Shown here piece by piece: positions 1-8,277 of a stretch of 64,000 bases of DNA. The number at the start of each line of letters is the position of its first letter. Within the stretch, counting starts at the first letter, position 1. The notes beneath the pieces are model-generated. The model worked only from the letters and a program-made list of their open reading frames with translations, made no database searches and was not told the origin of the DNA. The stretch covers positions 105,365 through 169,364 of the forward strand of contig NZ_SZVS01000012.1 of NCBI RefSeq assembly GCF_007670255.1, read 5' to 3'. The position numbers and the translations under genes are program-made. Source of the DNA: Paenarthrobacter nicotinovorans. GTDB lineage: Bacteria > Actinomycetota > Actinomycetes > Actinomycetales > Micrococcaceae.

Positions 1-492
1 CCAGCCGAACTGGGCGGCGCACGCCTTGGCATGCCCACCTGCTGGGACGAGTGGTTCCCGGAGCTTGCCCGCCTGTACTCGCTGGGCGGCGCGGAAATCC
101 TGGTCTACCCCACGGCCATCGGCTCCGAGCCGGACCACCCCGACTTCGACACCCAGCCGCTGTGGCAGCAGGTCATTGTAGGCAACGGCATCGCCAACGG
201 CCTATTCATGATCGCACCCAACCGCTACGGCAACGAGGGCACCCTGAACTTCTACGGATCCTCCTTCATCTCCGACCCGTACGGCCGCATCCTCGTCCAG
301 GCGCCCCGTGACGAGTCCGCCGTCCTGGTGGCAGACCTGGACCTCGACCAGCGAAAGGACTGGCTGACGCTCTTCCCGTTCCTGGCGACCCGCCGTCCGG
401 AAACCTACGGCCGCCTCACGGAACCGGTCAACCCGGACGCTCCGCTCGGCGCGAGCTCCGCAAGCCAACAGCCCCAGGCAGTTTCCGCATGA
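1..492 (+). CDS. aguB: N-carbamoylputrescine amidase, 5' end cut off by the window
   Basis: The reading frame is open from base 1, so only the C-terminal part (about 163 residues) is present. It belongs to the nitrilase/carbon-nitrogen hydrolase superfamily. The catalytic cysteine lies in the CWDEWFPE block, and the YPTAIGSEP and FYGSSFI blocks are typical of AguB, which hydrolyses N-carbamoylputrescine to putrescine, CO2 and ammonia in the cytoplasm. The lysine and first glutamate of the catalytic triad would lie upstream of the window. Its stop overlaps the start of the agmatine deiminase gene by 4 bp (ATGA), so the two are probably translationally coupled and act in sequence. The family call is firm; the substrate is inferred from the partner gene. 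Confidence 0.88.
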   Translation, partial: PAELGGARLGMPTCWDEWFPELARLYSLGGAEILVYPTAIGSEPDHPDFDTQPLWQQVIVGNGIANGLFMIAPNRYGNEGTLNFYGSSFISDPYGRILVQAPRDESAVLVADLDLDQRKDWLTLFPFLATRRPETYGRLTEPVNPDAPLGASSASQQPQAVSA

Positions 493-1514
493 GCGCCTGG
501 CGCATGCCGTCGGAGACGGCACCCCAGGACCGTGTCTGGATGGCCTTCCCCACAGGCGGCTACACGCTGGGCGACACCGAGGAAGAGGCCCACGCCGCCC
601 GCTCCACCTGGGCCGCCGTCGCGAACGCCATCCTGGAGTTCGAGCCGGTCACCATGGTTGTAGCGCCCGACGACGCCGAAACCGCCGCGCGCTACCTCGA
701 CCCTCGCGTTGAGGTACTTACCGCAGAGCTCAACGATGCCTGGATGCGGGACATTGGGCCCTCGTTCGTGCTGGATGCCAACAAGCAGCTCGGCGCCGTG
801 GATTGGATCTTCAACGGCTGGGGTGCCCAGGACTGGGCTGCCTGGGACAAGGACTCCCTCATCGCCGCCAATGTCACGGGACGCGCCGGCGCCCAACACC
901 TTCCTTCGGGAATCGTGAACGAGGGCGGTGGCATCCAAGTGGATGGCGAAGGCACTGTCCTGGTGACCGAAACCGTCCAGCTGGACGAGGGCCGCAATCC
1001 CGGTCTCACCAAGGCCGACATCGAAGAGGAACTGGCCCGCACCATCGGCGCCACCCATGTGGTGTGGCTCCCGAGGGGCCTGACGCGTGACTCGGAGAAG
1101 TTCGGCACCCGCGGCCATGTGGACATCGTGGCTGCCATTCCTTCGCCCGGAACCTTGCTGGTCCACTCCCAGCAGAACCCCGAACACCCGGATTACAAAG
1201 TCTCCCGGGAAATCATCGACTTCCTGCGCACCACCCATGACGCAGCAGGCCGGGAATGGAACATCATCGAAGTTCCGGCACCGGAAACCCTCACCGACGA
1301 GGAAGGGTTCGTGGACTACAGCTACATCAACCACCTCGTCGTCAATGGCGGGGTCATCGCCTGCAGTTTCAATGACCCCATGGACGAGAAAGCGCTCCGC
1401 ATTCTCGCCGATGCCTACCCCGGACGCCGCGTGGTCAGTGTTGACGCGCGCGAACTCTTCGCCCGGGGCGGCGGCATCCACTGCATCACGCAGCAGCAGC
1501 CTTCGGCCATCTAG
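489..1514 (+). CDS. aguA: Agmatine deiminase
   Basis: This 341-residue protein of the peptidylarginine-deiminase-like (guanidino-group-modifying) family has the usual AguA length. Visible blocks are NDAWMRDIGPSF near the N-terminus, GTRGHVDIVA in the middle with the catalytic His, and GGGIHCITQQQP at the C-terminus with the nucleophilic Cys. It converts agmatine to N-carbamoylputrescine and ammonia, the step before AguB. The ATG at 489 lies in an ATGA overlap with aguB, and an amino-acid/polyamine-type permease follows after 12 bp. The three genes look like one operon for using agmatine as a nitrogen or carbon source or for making putrescine. Confidence 0.9.
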   Translation: MSAWRMPSETAPQDRVWMAFPTGGYTLGDTEEEAHAARSTWAAVANAILEFEPVTMVVAPDDAETAARYLDPRVEVLTAELNDAWMRDIGPSFVLDANKQLGAVDWIFNGWGAQDWAAWDKDSLIAANVTGRAGAQHLPSGIVNEGGGIQVDGEGTVLVTETVQLDEGRNPGLTKADIEEELARTIGATHVVWLPRGLTRDSEKFGTRGHVDIVAAIPSPGTLLVHSQQNPEHPDYKVSREIIDFLRTTHDAAGREWNIIEVPAPETLTDEEGFVDYSYINHLVVNGGVIACSFNDPMDEKALRILADAYPGRRVVSVDARELFARGGGIHCITQQQPSAI

Positions 1515-1526
1515 AAAGGGCCCTTC

Positions 1527-3077
1527 ATGAGCCAGACAATCCGCAACGGTGCTTCCACAAGCACCAACGCCGCTGCAGACTCGCACGACATCAGCGGCAA
1601 GGGACTGAAGACGGGGCAGTTGGGGCTCCTCGCCGTCGTCGTTCTTGGCATTTCAACCATCGCCCCGGCGTACACCCTCACCGGTGCACTCGGCCCAACC
1701 GTGAATGAAGTCGGGCTGCAGTTGCCCGTGATCTTCCTGATCGGGTTCATTCCGATGATCCTGGTATCACTGGCCTACAGGGAGCTCAACGCAGACTCCC
1801 CGGACAGCGGCACGACGTTCACCTGGGTCACCAAAGCCTTCGGCCCCTGGGTTGGCTGGATGGGCGGCTGGGGGCTGCTCGCCGCCAACATCATCGTCCT
1901 GTCCAACCTGGCCGGCGTCGCCGTGGACTTCTTCTACCTGTTCCTGGCGCAGGCCACCGGCTCCCCCGAGCTGGCCGACCTCGCTTCGAACAAGCTCCTG
2001 AACGTCGCCACCTGTTTCGTCTTTGTGGCCCTCGCCGTCTGGATCAGCTACCGCGGCCTGCACACCACCAAGATCGTCCAGTACGGGCTGGTAGGTTTCC
2101 AGTTGCTGGTCCTGGGACTCTTTGTTGCCATGGCGTTCGCCAACTGGTCCACATCCGAGACTGCCGTTCCGTTCAGTTGGGACTGGTTCGATGTCACCAA
2201 GGTTGAGACGTTCGGTCAGATCGCGGCCGGAATCTCGTTGTCGATCTTCGTCTACTGGGGCTGGGATGTCTGCCTCACCGTGAACGAGGAAACCGCCAAC
2301 GGCAAGAAGACCGCGGGTGCTGCCGGTACCCTCACCGCCGTCATCGTCCTCGGCATCTACCTGCTGGTGACCATCGCCACCATGATGTTTGCCGGCGTCG
2401 GCGATACCGGAATCGGCCTGAACAACCCTGAGAACCACGCCAACGTCTTCACGGCACTCGCATCGCCGGTCATGGGGCCGTTCGCGATCCTCATGTCATT
2501 GGCAGTGCTCTCCAGCTCGGCAGCATCCCTGCAGTCCACGTTCACCTCGCCCTCGCGGAGCCTGCTTGCCATGGCGCACTACGGCGCCCTGCCGGAGCGC
2601 TTCAGCCACATGAGCAAGAAGTTCTCGACGCCGGGCTTCGCCACCATCGCGGCCGGCGTCCTGTCCGCGGGCTTCTACGCGGTGATGCACGTGATCAGCG
2701 AGAACGTCCTGAACGACACCATCCTGGCCCTGGGCCTGATGATCTGCTTCTACTACGGGCTCACGGCCATCGCTTGCGCCTGGTACTTCCGCAACAGCGT
2801 GTTCAGCAGTGCACGCAACTTCTTCCTGCGGCTGCTCTGCCCGGTACTGGGTGGCGTGGGACTGTTCGTCGTGTTCCTCCAGACCGCCATGGACAGCTGG
2901 GATCCGGAGTTCGGCAGTGGATCGGAGATCTTCGGGGTAGGGCTCGTGTTCATCCTGGGCATCGGGATCCTGGCCCTGGGTGCCGTGGTCATGCTGATCC
3001 AGGCCCGCATGCGGCCCGGCTTCTTCCGCGGCGAAACCATCCGGAAGGACACTCCGGCGCTGGTGGTTCCCGAGTAG
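1527..3077 (+). CDS. APC-family amino acid/polyamine permease
   Basis: A 516-residue integral membrane protein with about 12 hydrophobic segments. The N-terminal region carries the APC-type stretch LGISTIAPAYTLTGALGP, matching the substrate-binding unwound first helix of this superfamily. The start is preceded by an AGAAAGGG ribosome-binding site at 1513-1520 that overlaps the aguA stop. Its place directly behind aguB-aguA suggests uptake of agmatine, putrescine or a related amine, but sequence alone does not fix the substrate. A long inverted repeat follows the stop and probably ends the transcript. Confidence 0.85.
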   Translation: MSQTIRNGASTSTNAAADSHDISGKGLKTGQLGLLAVVVLGISTIAPAYTLTGALGPTVNEVGLQLPVIFLIGFIPMILVSLAYRELNADSPDSGTTFTWVTKAFGPWVGWMGGWGLLAANIIVLSNLAGVAVDFFYLFLAQATGSPELADLASNKLLNVATCFVFVALAVWISYRGLHTTKIVQYGLVGFQLLVLGLFVAMAFANWSTSETAVPFSWDWFDVTKVETFGQIAAGISLSIFVYWGWDVCLTVNEETANGKKTAGAAGTLTAVIVLGIYLLVTIATMMFAGVGDTGIGLNNPENHANVFTALASPVMGPFAILMSLAVLSSSAASLQSTFTSPSRSLLAMAHYGALPERFSHMSKKFSTPGFATIAAGVLSAGFYAVMHVISENVLNDTILALGLMICFYYGLTAIACAWYFRNSVFSSARNFFLRLLCPVLGGVGLFVVFLQTAMDSWDPEFGSGSEIFGVGLVFILGIGILALGAVVMLIQARMRPGFFRGETIRKDTPALVVPE

Positions 3078-3088
3078 CCCCGCCTGTG

Positions 3089-3168
3089 TAACGCCGAAAA
3101 CGCTGGAAAGCTGCCAGTTCGCCGGAAACTTCCGTGCGAGCTGGCAGCTTTCCCGCTATCTCGGCGTT
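3089..3168. terminator. Long two-part inverted repeat between convergent genes
   Basis: The inner stem is a perfect 13-bp match, GGAAAGCTGCCAG at 3105-3117 with CTGGCAGCTTTCC at 3141-3153. An outer 8-bp stem pairs AACGCCGA at 3090-3097 with TCGGCGTT at 3161-3168. It lies between the ends of the permease gene (+) and the secreted-protein gene (-), so it can serve as a bidirectional terminator. The U-tract is short. Confidence 0.6.
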
Positions 3169-3184
3169 TTACGAGGTTGCGGGC

Positions 3185-3730
3185 TTACCAGTGATGGGCG
3201 ACGTCCACCACAAGCCGCGAACCGCCGTCGGGTCCGTCCAAGGCGAAGACCCGGAACGGAAGCCTGGCCCGGACACCCAGCCCGATGCTCGTCGTGCCCT
3301 CGAAACTGCCCGCATAGACCACTTGGCGGAACGTCTGATAGCCGGAGACGTTGGAAAGCTCCGCCTTGGCTGCCGGCAGGTACGTGGGGTTGCCCTGCTG
3401 ATCATGGGAAGGTGCCGTGACCATCACTTGGAGGTCCGCATCGCCAAGGACCGGGATAGGGAAGCCGGAGGGATCCTGTGTCACCACCGGAACGTACTGC
3501 ACGGAGTATCCGGCCACTTTGCCACTCACATCGATCACCAGACGGTCAAAACACGGCTGCTGTCCAGTACGCACAGCTGTGACATTGCCTGAACTCATAT
3601 CCGGATCAGCTTTGGCCAGCGAGCCCCAGGTGATTCCGCAATACGGTGCGGCCGAGGCTGGCCCCGGCACTGCCAGACCGAGCCCGGCAGCTGTCAGCAC
3701 AGCCGCCAAACCCGCTCCAATTTTCCTCAT
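3185..3730 (-). CDS. Secreted AMIN-like domain protein
   Basis: Taking the ATG at 3730 (preceded by GAAGGGGG on the minus strand) gives about 181 residues with a clear Sec signal peptide: MRKIG, a hydrophobic stretch, then GPASAAP. A longer frame reaching 3817 would put an unlikely 29-residue tail before the signal peptide. The mature part has two cysteines (YCGITWG and QPCFDRLVID) and ends with a beta-rich block, LPFRVFALDGPDGGSRLVVDVAH. This resembles the AMIN-like (DUF) proteins of actinobacteria, thought to be cell-envelope associated. The precise role is unknown. Confidence 0.7.
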   Translation of the reverse strand: MRKIGAGLAAVLTAAGLGLAVPGPASAAPYCGITWGSLAKADPDMSSGNVTAVRTGQQPCFDRLVIDVSGKVAGYSVQYVPVVTQDPSGFPIPVLGDADLQVMVTAPSHDQQGNPTYLPAAKAELSNVSGYQTFRQVVYAGSFEGTTSIGLGVRARLPFRVFALDGPDGGSRLVVDVAHHW

Positions 3731-3946
3731 TTTTTGTGCCCCCTTCAGGCGAAGTTGATACTTCAACTGTAGGAGCGGATTCAGTCCATTGGACTGGTTG
3801 TGGCCGCTTCGGCGCATAACCGTTAAGGGGACGGCCAGCTGGTCACAGGAGGAATATCAAAGGCTCCGTCGGGCACCCAATACGGGCTCAATCACTTGCC
3901 ATCTGCCACGTTTTCGTGATCGAAGATAACGTGATCAGCGCGTTAT

Positions 3947-4249
3947 TCAGCCTTCACAGTCCTTGCAGAACTTAAGGCCGTTCTTTTCCAGGGCAATCTG
4001 GGAGCGGTGCCGGACAAGGAAACAGGAGCCACAAGTGAATTCATCGGACTGTTCCGGAACCACGACGACGGTCAGTTCCTCGCCCGAAAGATCGGCGCCG
4101 GGAAGGTCGATTCCTTCGGCAGTATCGACATCCTCAACATCGATAACAGCGGTCTGGGCAGCGCCGCCGCGTGACGCCTGCAAAGCCTCAAGCGATTCAG
4201 CGGGAGACTCTTCTTCGGTCTTGCGCGGAGCGTCGTAATCAGTAGCCAT
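3947..4249 (-). CDS. DUF4193 family protein with C-terminal zinc ribbon
   Basis: A 100-residue acidic protein starting MATDYDAPRK, the typical start of actinobacterial DUF4193 proteins. An in-frame ATG at 4291 would add 14 residues with no family support, so 4249 is preferred. The C-terminal third holds CGSC followed about 20 residues later by CKDC, a probable zinc-binding pair, in the context FTCGSCFLVRHRSQ. The family is widespread in actinobacteria and its function is not known. It stands alone between non-coding stretches. Confidence 0.8.
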   Translation of the reverse strand: MATDYDAPRKTEEESPAESLEALQASRGGAAQTAVIDVEDVDTAEGIDLPGADLSGEELTVVVVPEQSDEFTCGSCFLVRHRSQIALEKNGLKFCKDCEG

Positions 4250-4375
4250 TGAGGGTTCGCTTTCGTTGCTGCATAGTGCCCATTCCGGCACCTCAGTGAA
4301 GGAGTTTAGGGCATACTACCCGGCAATAACGAATAGTGTGCTCAACGCAACACAACGCAGCTTCCGATGCGGTTC

Positions 4376-4582
4376 CTACAAGGCTTTTGGCGGCCTCCCT
4401 GCGTGGGATTGGATGGCCTGGGCACCTGCCACGGTGACGCCACTCAGGGCGGGCAACCAGGTCCAATCCGGGGCCGTGCCAAGCGATTCTTCCTCTTCAG
4501 GCGCCCGACAGTCCAAGACATAGGCTGCCTCAATCCAGCGCCCGAAGGCTTGGCCGATGCGGGTTGCCAGTGAAGTGATCAT
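4376..4582 (-). CDS. Possible small hypothetical protein in a 400-bp gap
   Basis: The stretch 4250-4652 has no recognisable gene. The only plausible frame is this 68-codon one (MITSLATRIGQAFGRW at the start). I see no good ribosome-binding site before its ATG, no family resemblance and no membrane segment. It could be non-coding or the remnant of a longer gene. I list it mainly to describe the gap. Confidence 0.2.
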   Translation of the reverse strand: MITSLATRIGQAFGRWIEAAYVLDCRAPEEEESLGTAPDWTWLPALSGVTVAGAQAIQSHAGRPPKAL

Positions 4583-4652
4583 GGGCCAAAGCTATCCACG
4601 CGGGATGTGGACCCCGTTTCCGGGTGGTCACAGGTTTGTTAATTGGGGTCCC

Positions 4653-5852
4653 TCAGCCGACAAGCGCCTGTTCCACGATGTACTCCGCGATCGCCATGGA
4701 CGAAGTAGCCCCGGGCGACGGTGCGTTCCGCACCAAGACGGTGTCCCGGCGTCGTGCGATCACAAAGTCGTCCACCAACGATCCGTCACCATTCATCGCC
4801 TGGGCGCGCACGCCCCGGGTTCCGGGGAGAACGGTGGCGCCCTCAAGCGACGGCACAAAGCGCATGGCCTCGCGGATGAACTTCCTTTTGTTCACGACGG
4901 TCTGGAATTCCCGCACAGCCGAGGGCACGTTTTGCCGGGCGAAATTCCAAAAGCCGGGGAAGAGCGCGTAATCCAGCACGTCGCGGAACCGGACGTCCTT
5001 CCAACCGTAGGATTCACGGCCGAAGGAGATGAACGCATTCGGGCCCAGCATCATTTCGCCGTCGATCCGTTTAGTGAGGTGGACTCCGAGGAAGGGATGC
5101 CTGGGGTCCGGTACCGGATAGATCAGGCCCTTCACCTGTTGGCGGGCTTCGTGGCCCAGGAGAAAGTACTGCCCAAAGAAGGGCACGATTTTCGGGGTAG
5201 CCGGCTCACCAGTCGCTTCGGCCAGGCGGTCCGATTGCAGGCCGGCGCAGGCCACCACGAGGTCAAAAAGTTCGCTGCCGTCTTGCGTTCGAACCACCAC
5301 CCCCTCCGCTTGCTGTTCCAGCGCCGTGACTTCCTGCCCGAGCCGGATGGTCCCGCCCGAGGCGCGCACGTCGTCTGCGAGCGCTTTGGTGATGGCCGGG
5401 TAATCCACGATCGCCGTTTCCGGCGAGTGCAAGGCAGAAAGCCCGTCGGCGTTCGGCTCCACCTCGCGTATTTGGTCACCGTTCAACATCCGCACTCCCG
5501 GGACCCCATTGGCCGTGGCACGCGCGAAGATGGCGTTCAGGCGCTGCTGCTCCCCGGCTGTCTGCGCGATGACCAGCTTCCCGCAGGCCTCGTAGGGCAG
5601 GGCCTTTTCGGCGCAGAATTCCTGCAGCAGCTCCACTCCCCTGCGGCACAACCGTGCCTTCAGCCCGCCGGGTTCGTAGTACAGGCCGGCGTGGACCACC
5701 CCTGAATTGTGGCCGGTTTGGTGTGCGGCCAGACGGTCCTCTTTTTCGAAGATGGTGACCTGCGCGCCGTCGAGCTTGTTGGCAAGTTCCCGCGCAACCG
5801 CGACACCGATGATTCCGCCACCCACCACGGCGCATCGTTTGATCGTTCCCAT
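4653..5852 (-). CDS. lhgO: L-2-hydroxyglutarate oxidase
   Basis: A 399-residue FAD-dependent oxidoreductase of the DAO superfamily. The N-terminal dinucleotide-binding motif reads CAVVGGGIIGVAVARELA, followed by the LhgO-typical block HQTGHNSGVVHAGLYYEPG (FAD contact and active-site region). LhgO oxidises L-2-hydroxyglutarate, a side product of central metabolism, to 2-oxoglutarate, usually passing electrons to the membrane quinone pool. The start is preceded by GAGGAGCG on the minus strand. The gene is alone; its neighbours do not suggest a lysine or glutarate operon, so a metabolite-repair role is the simplest reading. Confidence 0.88.
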   Translation of the reverse strand: MGTIKRCAVVGGGIIGVAVARELANKLDGAQVTIFEKEDRLAAHQTGHNSGVVHAGLYYEPGGLKARLCRRGVELLQEFCAEKALPYEACGKLVIAQTAGEQQRLNAIFARATANGVPGVRMLNGDQIREVEPNADGLSALHSPETAIVDYPAITKALADDVRASGGTIRLGQEVTALEQQAEGVVVRTQDGSELFDLVVACAGLQSDRLAEATGEPATPKIVPFFGQYFLLGHEARQQVKGLIYPVPDPRHPFLGVHLTKRIDGEMMLGPNAFISFGRESYGWKDVRFRDVLDYALFPGFWNFARQNVPSAVREFQTVVNKRKFIREAMRFVPSLEGATVLPGTRGVRAQAMNGDGSLVDDFVIARRRDTVLVRNAPSPGATSSMAIAEYIVEQALVG

Positions 5853-5926
5853 GACTGGCGCTCCTCATCGTTGGGGTCGGTCCGCGTCAATGACAGCATT
5901 TCACGACCAGGGCTGGCCGGGCATGC

Positions 5927-5959
5927 AAAAGGGGCGGCACAGTGTGTGCCGCCCCTTTT
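5927..5959 (-). terminator. Strong intrinsic terminator after the DUF805 gene
   Basis: A perfect 14-bp stem, AAAAGGGGCGGCAC at 5927-5940 with GTGCCGCCCCTTTT at 5946-5959, with a 5-nt loop. On the minus strand it ends in TTTT, 17 bp beyond the DUF805 stop codon. Confidence 0.85.
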
Positions 5960-5976
5960 ATTTACTGCGTGACGCG

Positions 5977-6468
5977 CTAGGCCGTCGGCTGGTCAAAGCG
6001 CTGGCCGGCCGTGTTGGACGGCAGGAGTGCGAAGACCAGGATGGCGAGGCCGCCCACGAACGGGATGAGTCCCAGCAGGGCAAGCCAGCCGCTGAAGTTG
6101 CCGTCGTGCAGACGACGTACCAGCAGCGCGATGGACGGAATCAGGACAGCCAGGTAGAAAACACCCAGCAGGATGAAGCCCACCGTGGCACCCGGGCCGG
6201 GAACTGCAGTTCCATTGGCGGAAACGGTCGCGCCTGCACTGCCCAAAATGCCGGTCAGGATCTGCAGGACGAGGCCGACGATACCCAGTGCCAGGGCAAC
6301 CCACCAGTATTCACTGCGGCTGGCCCGGCCACTGAAGGCGGCGTACTTCTTGAAGAAACGCTGGATGGCTGCGCCGATCGGGGCGCCATAGTAGGGAGCC
6401 CACAGCGGCGGTTCGCCCGCCTGGGTGCCGTAGGGCTGGGTCTGTTGCGGTTGTTGCGGGTAGCTCAT
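5977..6468 (-). CDS. DUF805 membrane protein
   Basis: A 163-residue protein with a Pro/Gln-rich cytoplasmic start (MSYPQQPQQTQPYG) and then the DUF805 core: FKKYAAFSGRASRSEYWW before the first membrane helix, about four hydrophobic helices, and RLHDGNFSGWLALL. The family is common in bacteria and its function is unknown. A GGGGGA ribosome-binding site precedes the start. It is a single-gene unit ended by the terminator at 5927-5959. Confidence 0.85.
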   Translation of the reverse strand: MSYPQQPQQTQPYGTQAGEPPLWAPYYGAPIGAAIQRFFKKYAAFSGRASRSEYWWVALALGIVGLVLQILTGILGSAGATVSANGTAVPGPGATVGFILLGVFYLAVLIPSIALLVRRLHDGNFSGWLALLGLIPFVGGLAILVFALLPSNTAGQRFDQPTA

Positions 6469-6654
6469 TGGTATATCCCCCGGTTTCGTTGTGACAATAC
6501 GTACTCAGAGACGAGTCGTGCCCAATCGTAATGCCCCGGAAGCTATTTAGGCAGTTCGATGGACAAAGTTAACCCGGATTTAGCCCATTGACGGATTGTT
6601 TCGCACGTGACGCCGCCCACAAACCGACCACATTTGAGCGAGGGTTGGCGCCAA

Positions 6655-6702
6655 ACGGGTGGGATGTGAGCGGGCGTTCGGCCCAAGCGGGTGGGATGTG
6701 AG
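6655..6702. repeat. Two copies of a 15-bp direct repeat, 32 bp apart
   Basis: CGGGTGGGATGTGAG occurs at 6656-6670 and again at 6688-6702, and the bases after each copy are also similar. The repeats lie just downstream (minus strand) of the acyl-CoA synthetase gene, in a 249-bp gap that holds no other feature I can name. Confidence 0.6.
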
Positions 6703-6717
6703 AGAGCGTCGGGAGGG

Positions 6718-8268
6718 TTACTGGGCGTACTGCTTGCGGAGGTCGGTCTTACGGATCTTCCCGCTGGCGGTCCGGGGCATCTCCTCGACGAACACAACGG
6801 ACTTGGGAATCTTGTACCGGGCAAGCTTCCCTTCCAGATGCGAGCGCAGCTGCTCCTCCGTCAAGGAAGTCCCTTCACGCAGCGTGACGACGGCACGGGG
6901 CACTTCTCCCCATTTCTCGTCGCTCACCCCGATGACGGCTACACTCCCCACGGCCTGCAGCTCTGCAATGGCAGCTTCGACCTCTGCGGGATAAATGTTC
7001 TCCCCGCCGGAGATGATCATGTCCTTGAGCCGGTCAGAGACGAACAGAAAGCCTTGCTCGTCCAGCGAGCCCATGTCACCTGACCGGAACCAGGTCGAGT
7101 CGGCATAGCTTTCCGCTGTGGCCTCGGGCCGGTTCCAGTATTCCTTGATGACGTTGGGGCCGGAGATCTGGATTTCGCCTACCTGGCCGGCCCCCACGAC
7201 CCCGCCGAAGGGGTCGACGATTCGCACATCCGTGAAGAAGTGGGCCAATCCCGCCGAGCCGGCCTTCTCCTTGGAGGCGGAGACTGGCAGCATGGTGGCG
7301 CCCGGAGCCGTTTCGGTCATGCCGTAACACGCCGTAAATCCAATCCCGCGTTCTTCATAGGCGTCCAGTACTCGCTGCGGAACGGCGGACCCACCGCAGG
7401 TGAGCTTGTCCAGGGAGCTGAGGTCCGCCGTCGACCACTCCGGATGATCGCAGAGCATCTGGAAGGTGGTGGGGACGCCGCTGAGGGTGGTGACTTTGTG
7501 CCGGCCCACGAGCTCCAGGACGCGTGCGGGGTCGAACTTGGACTCAAGGATCACCGTGGCACCTTTGAGCAGCATCGGCAGGAGCCCCATGTCCAGGGAT
7601 GCCACGTGGAAGAGCGGCGAAATCATGAGCGCTACGTCATTGCGGCCCAGGTCCATGTCCACCACGGTGTTGATGCAGTTCCATGTGATGTTGCCGTGGG
7701 TCAGCAGCGCACCCTTCGGCTTGCCTGTGGTCCCAGAGGTGTAGAGGATCATGGCGCCGTCGTCCAGGGTCACCGCTTCATCCAGCGGTGCAGCGTCGGC
7801 GCCTTCAATCACCTCCCCGTACTGTTCGACGCCGGATGGCAGCGTGGCACCGCCACTTTCAGGGCCGTCGTCGGACGCCACCACAAGACGGTGGGTTACC
7901 ACTGTGTCCGCCACTGATGCCGAAGCCACCACGTCCAGGGCTTCAGCGTTGACCAGGACACGTGCGCCGCAATCCTGGAGCTGAAACTGCAGCTCCGGGG
8001 CAGCCAGGCGGGTATTGAGCGGAACGAAAATCGCCCCGAGCAGCCCGCAGGCAAAGAAGGTTTCCACGAAAGACGGGTGGTTTTCGCCGAGGTAGGCCAC
8101 GCGGTCGCCCTTGGCCACTCCCCTGTCCCGGAGAGCGTTGGCCAGGCGATCGGTCCGGTTGGCGAGTTCGAGGTAACTCAGTTTCCGCTCGCCATGGATG
8201 AGCGCTGTCTGGTTTCCGGACTTGTTGCGGCGGCGGTGCAACCAGGATCCAACTCCGTTGTTGTCCAT
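6718..8268 (-). CDS. AMP-forming acyl-CoA synthetase
   Basis: A 516-residue member of the ANL superfamily. The ATP-binding P-loop reads ILYTSGTTGKPKGALLTH, followed by YGMTETAPG (adenine and acyl site), YPAEVEAAI and a C-terminal PRTASGKIRKTDLR with the catalytic lysine. It activates a carboxylic acid to its CoA thioester via an acyl-AMP. It is the last gene of the catabolic operon transcribed from 13248, 9 bp behind the MHS transporter, so it probably activates the acid that the transporter imports. Residues that would set chain length or aromatic preference cannot be read here. Confidence 0.88.
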   Translation of the reverse strand: MDNNGVGSWLHRRRNKSGNQTALIHGERKLSYLELANRTDRLANALRDRGVAKGDRVAYLGENHPSFVETFFACGLLGAIFVPLNTRLAAPELQFQLQDCGARVLVNAEALDVVASASVADTVVTHRLVVASDDGPESGGATLPSGVEQYGEVIEGADAAPLDEAVTLDDGAMILYTSGTTGKPKGALLTHGNITWNCINTVVDMDLGRNDVALMISPLFHVASLDMGLLPMLLKGATVILESKFDPARVLELVGRHKVTTLSGVPTTFQMLCDHPEWSTADLSSLDKLTCGGSAVPQRVLDAYEERGIGFTACYGMTETAPGATMLPVSASKEKAGSAGLAHFFTDVRIVDPFGGVVGAGQVGEIQISGPNVIKEYWNRPEATAESYADSTWFRSGDMGSLDEQGFLFVSDRLKDMIISGGENIYPAEVEAAIAELQAVGSVAVIGVSDEKWGEVPRAVVTLREGTSLTEEQLRSHLEGKLARYKIPKSVVFVEEMPRTASGKIRKTDLRKQYAQ

Positions 8269-8277
8269 GTGGTACTC

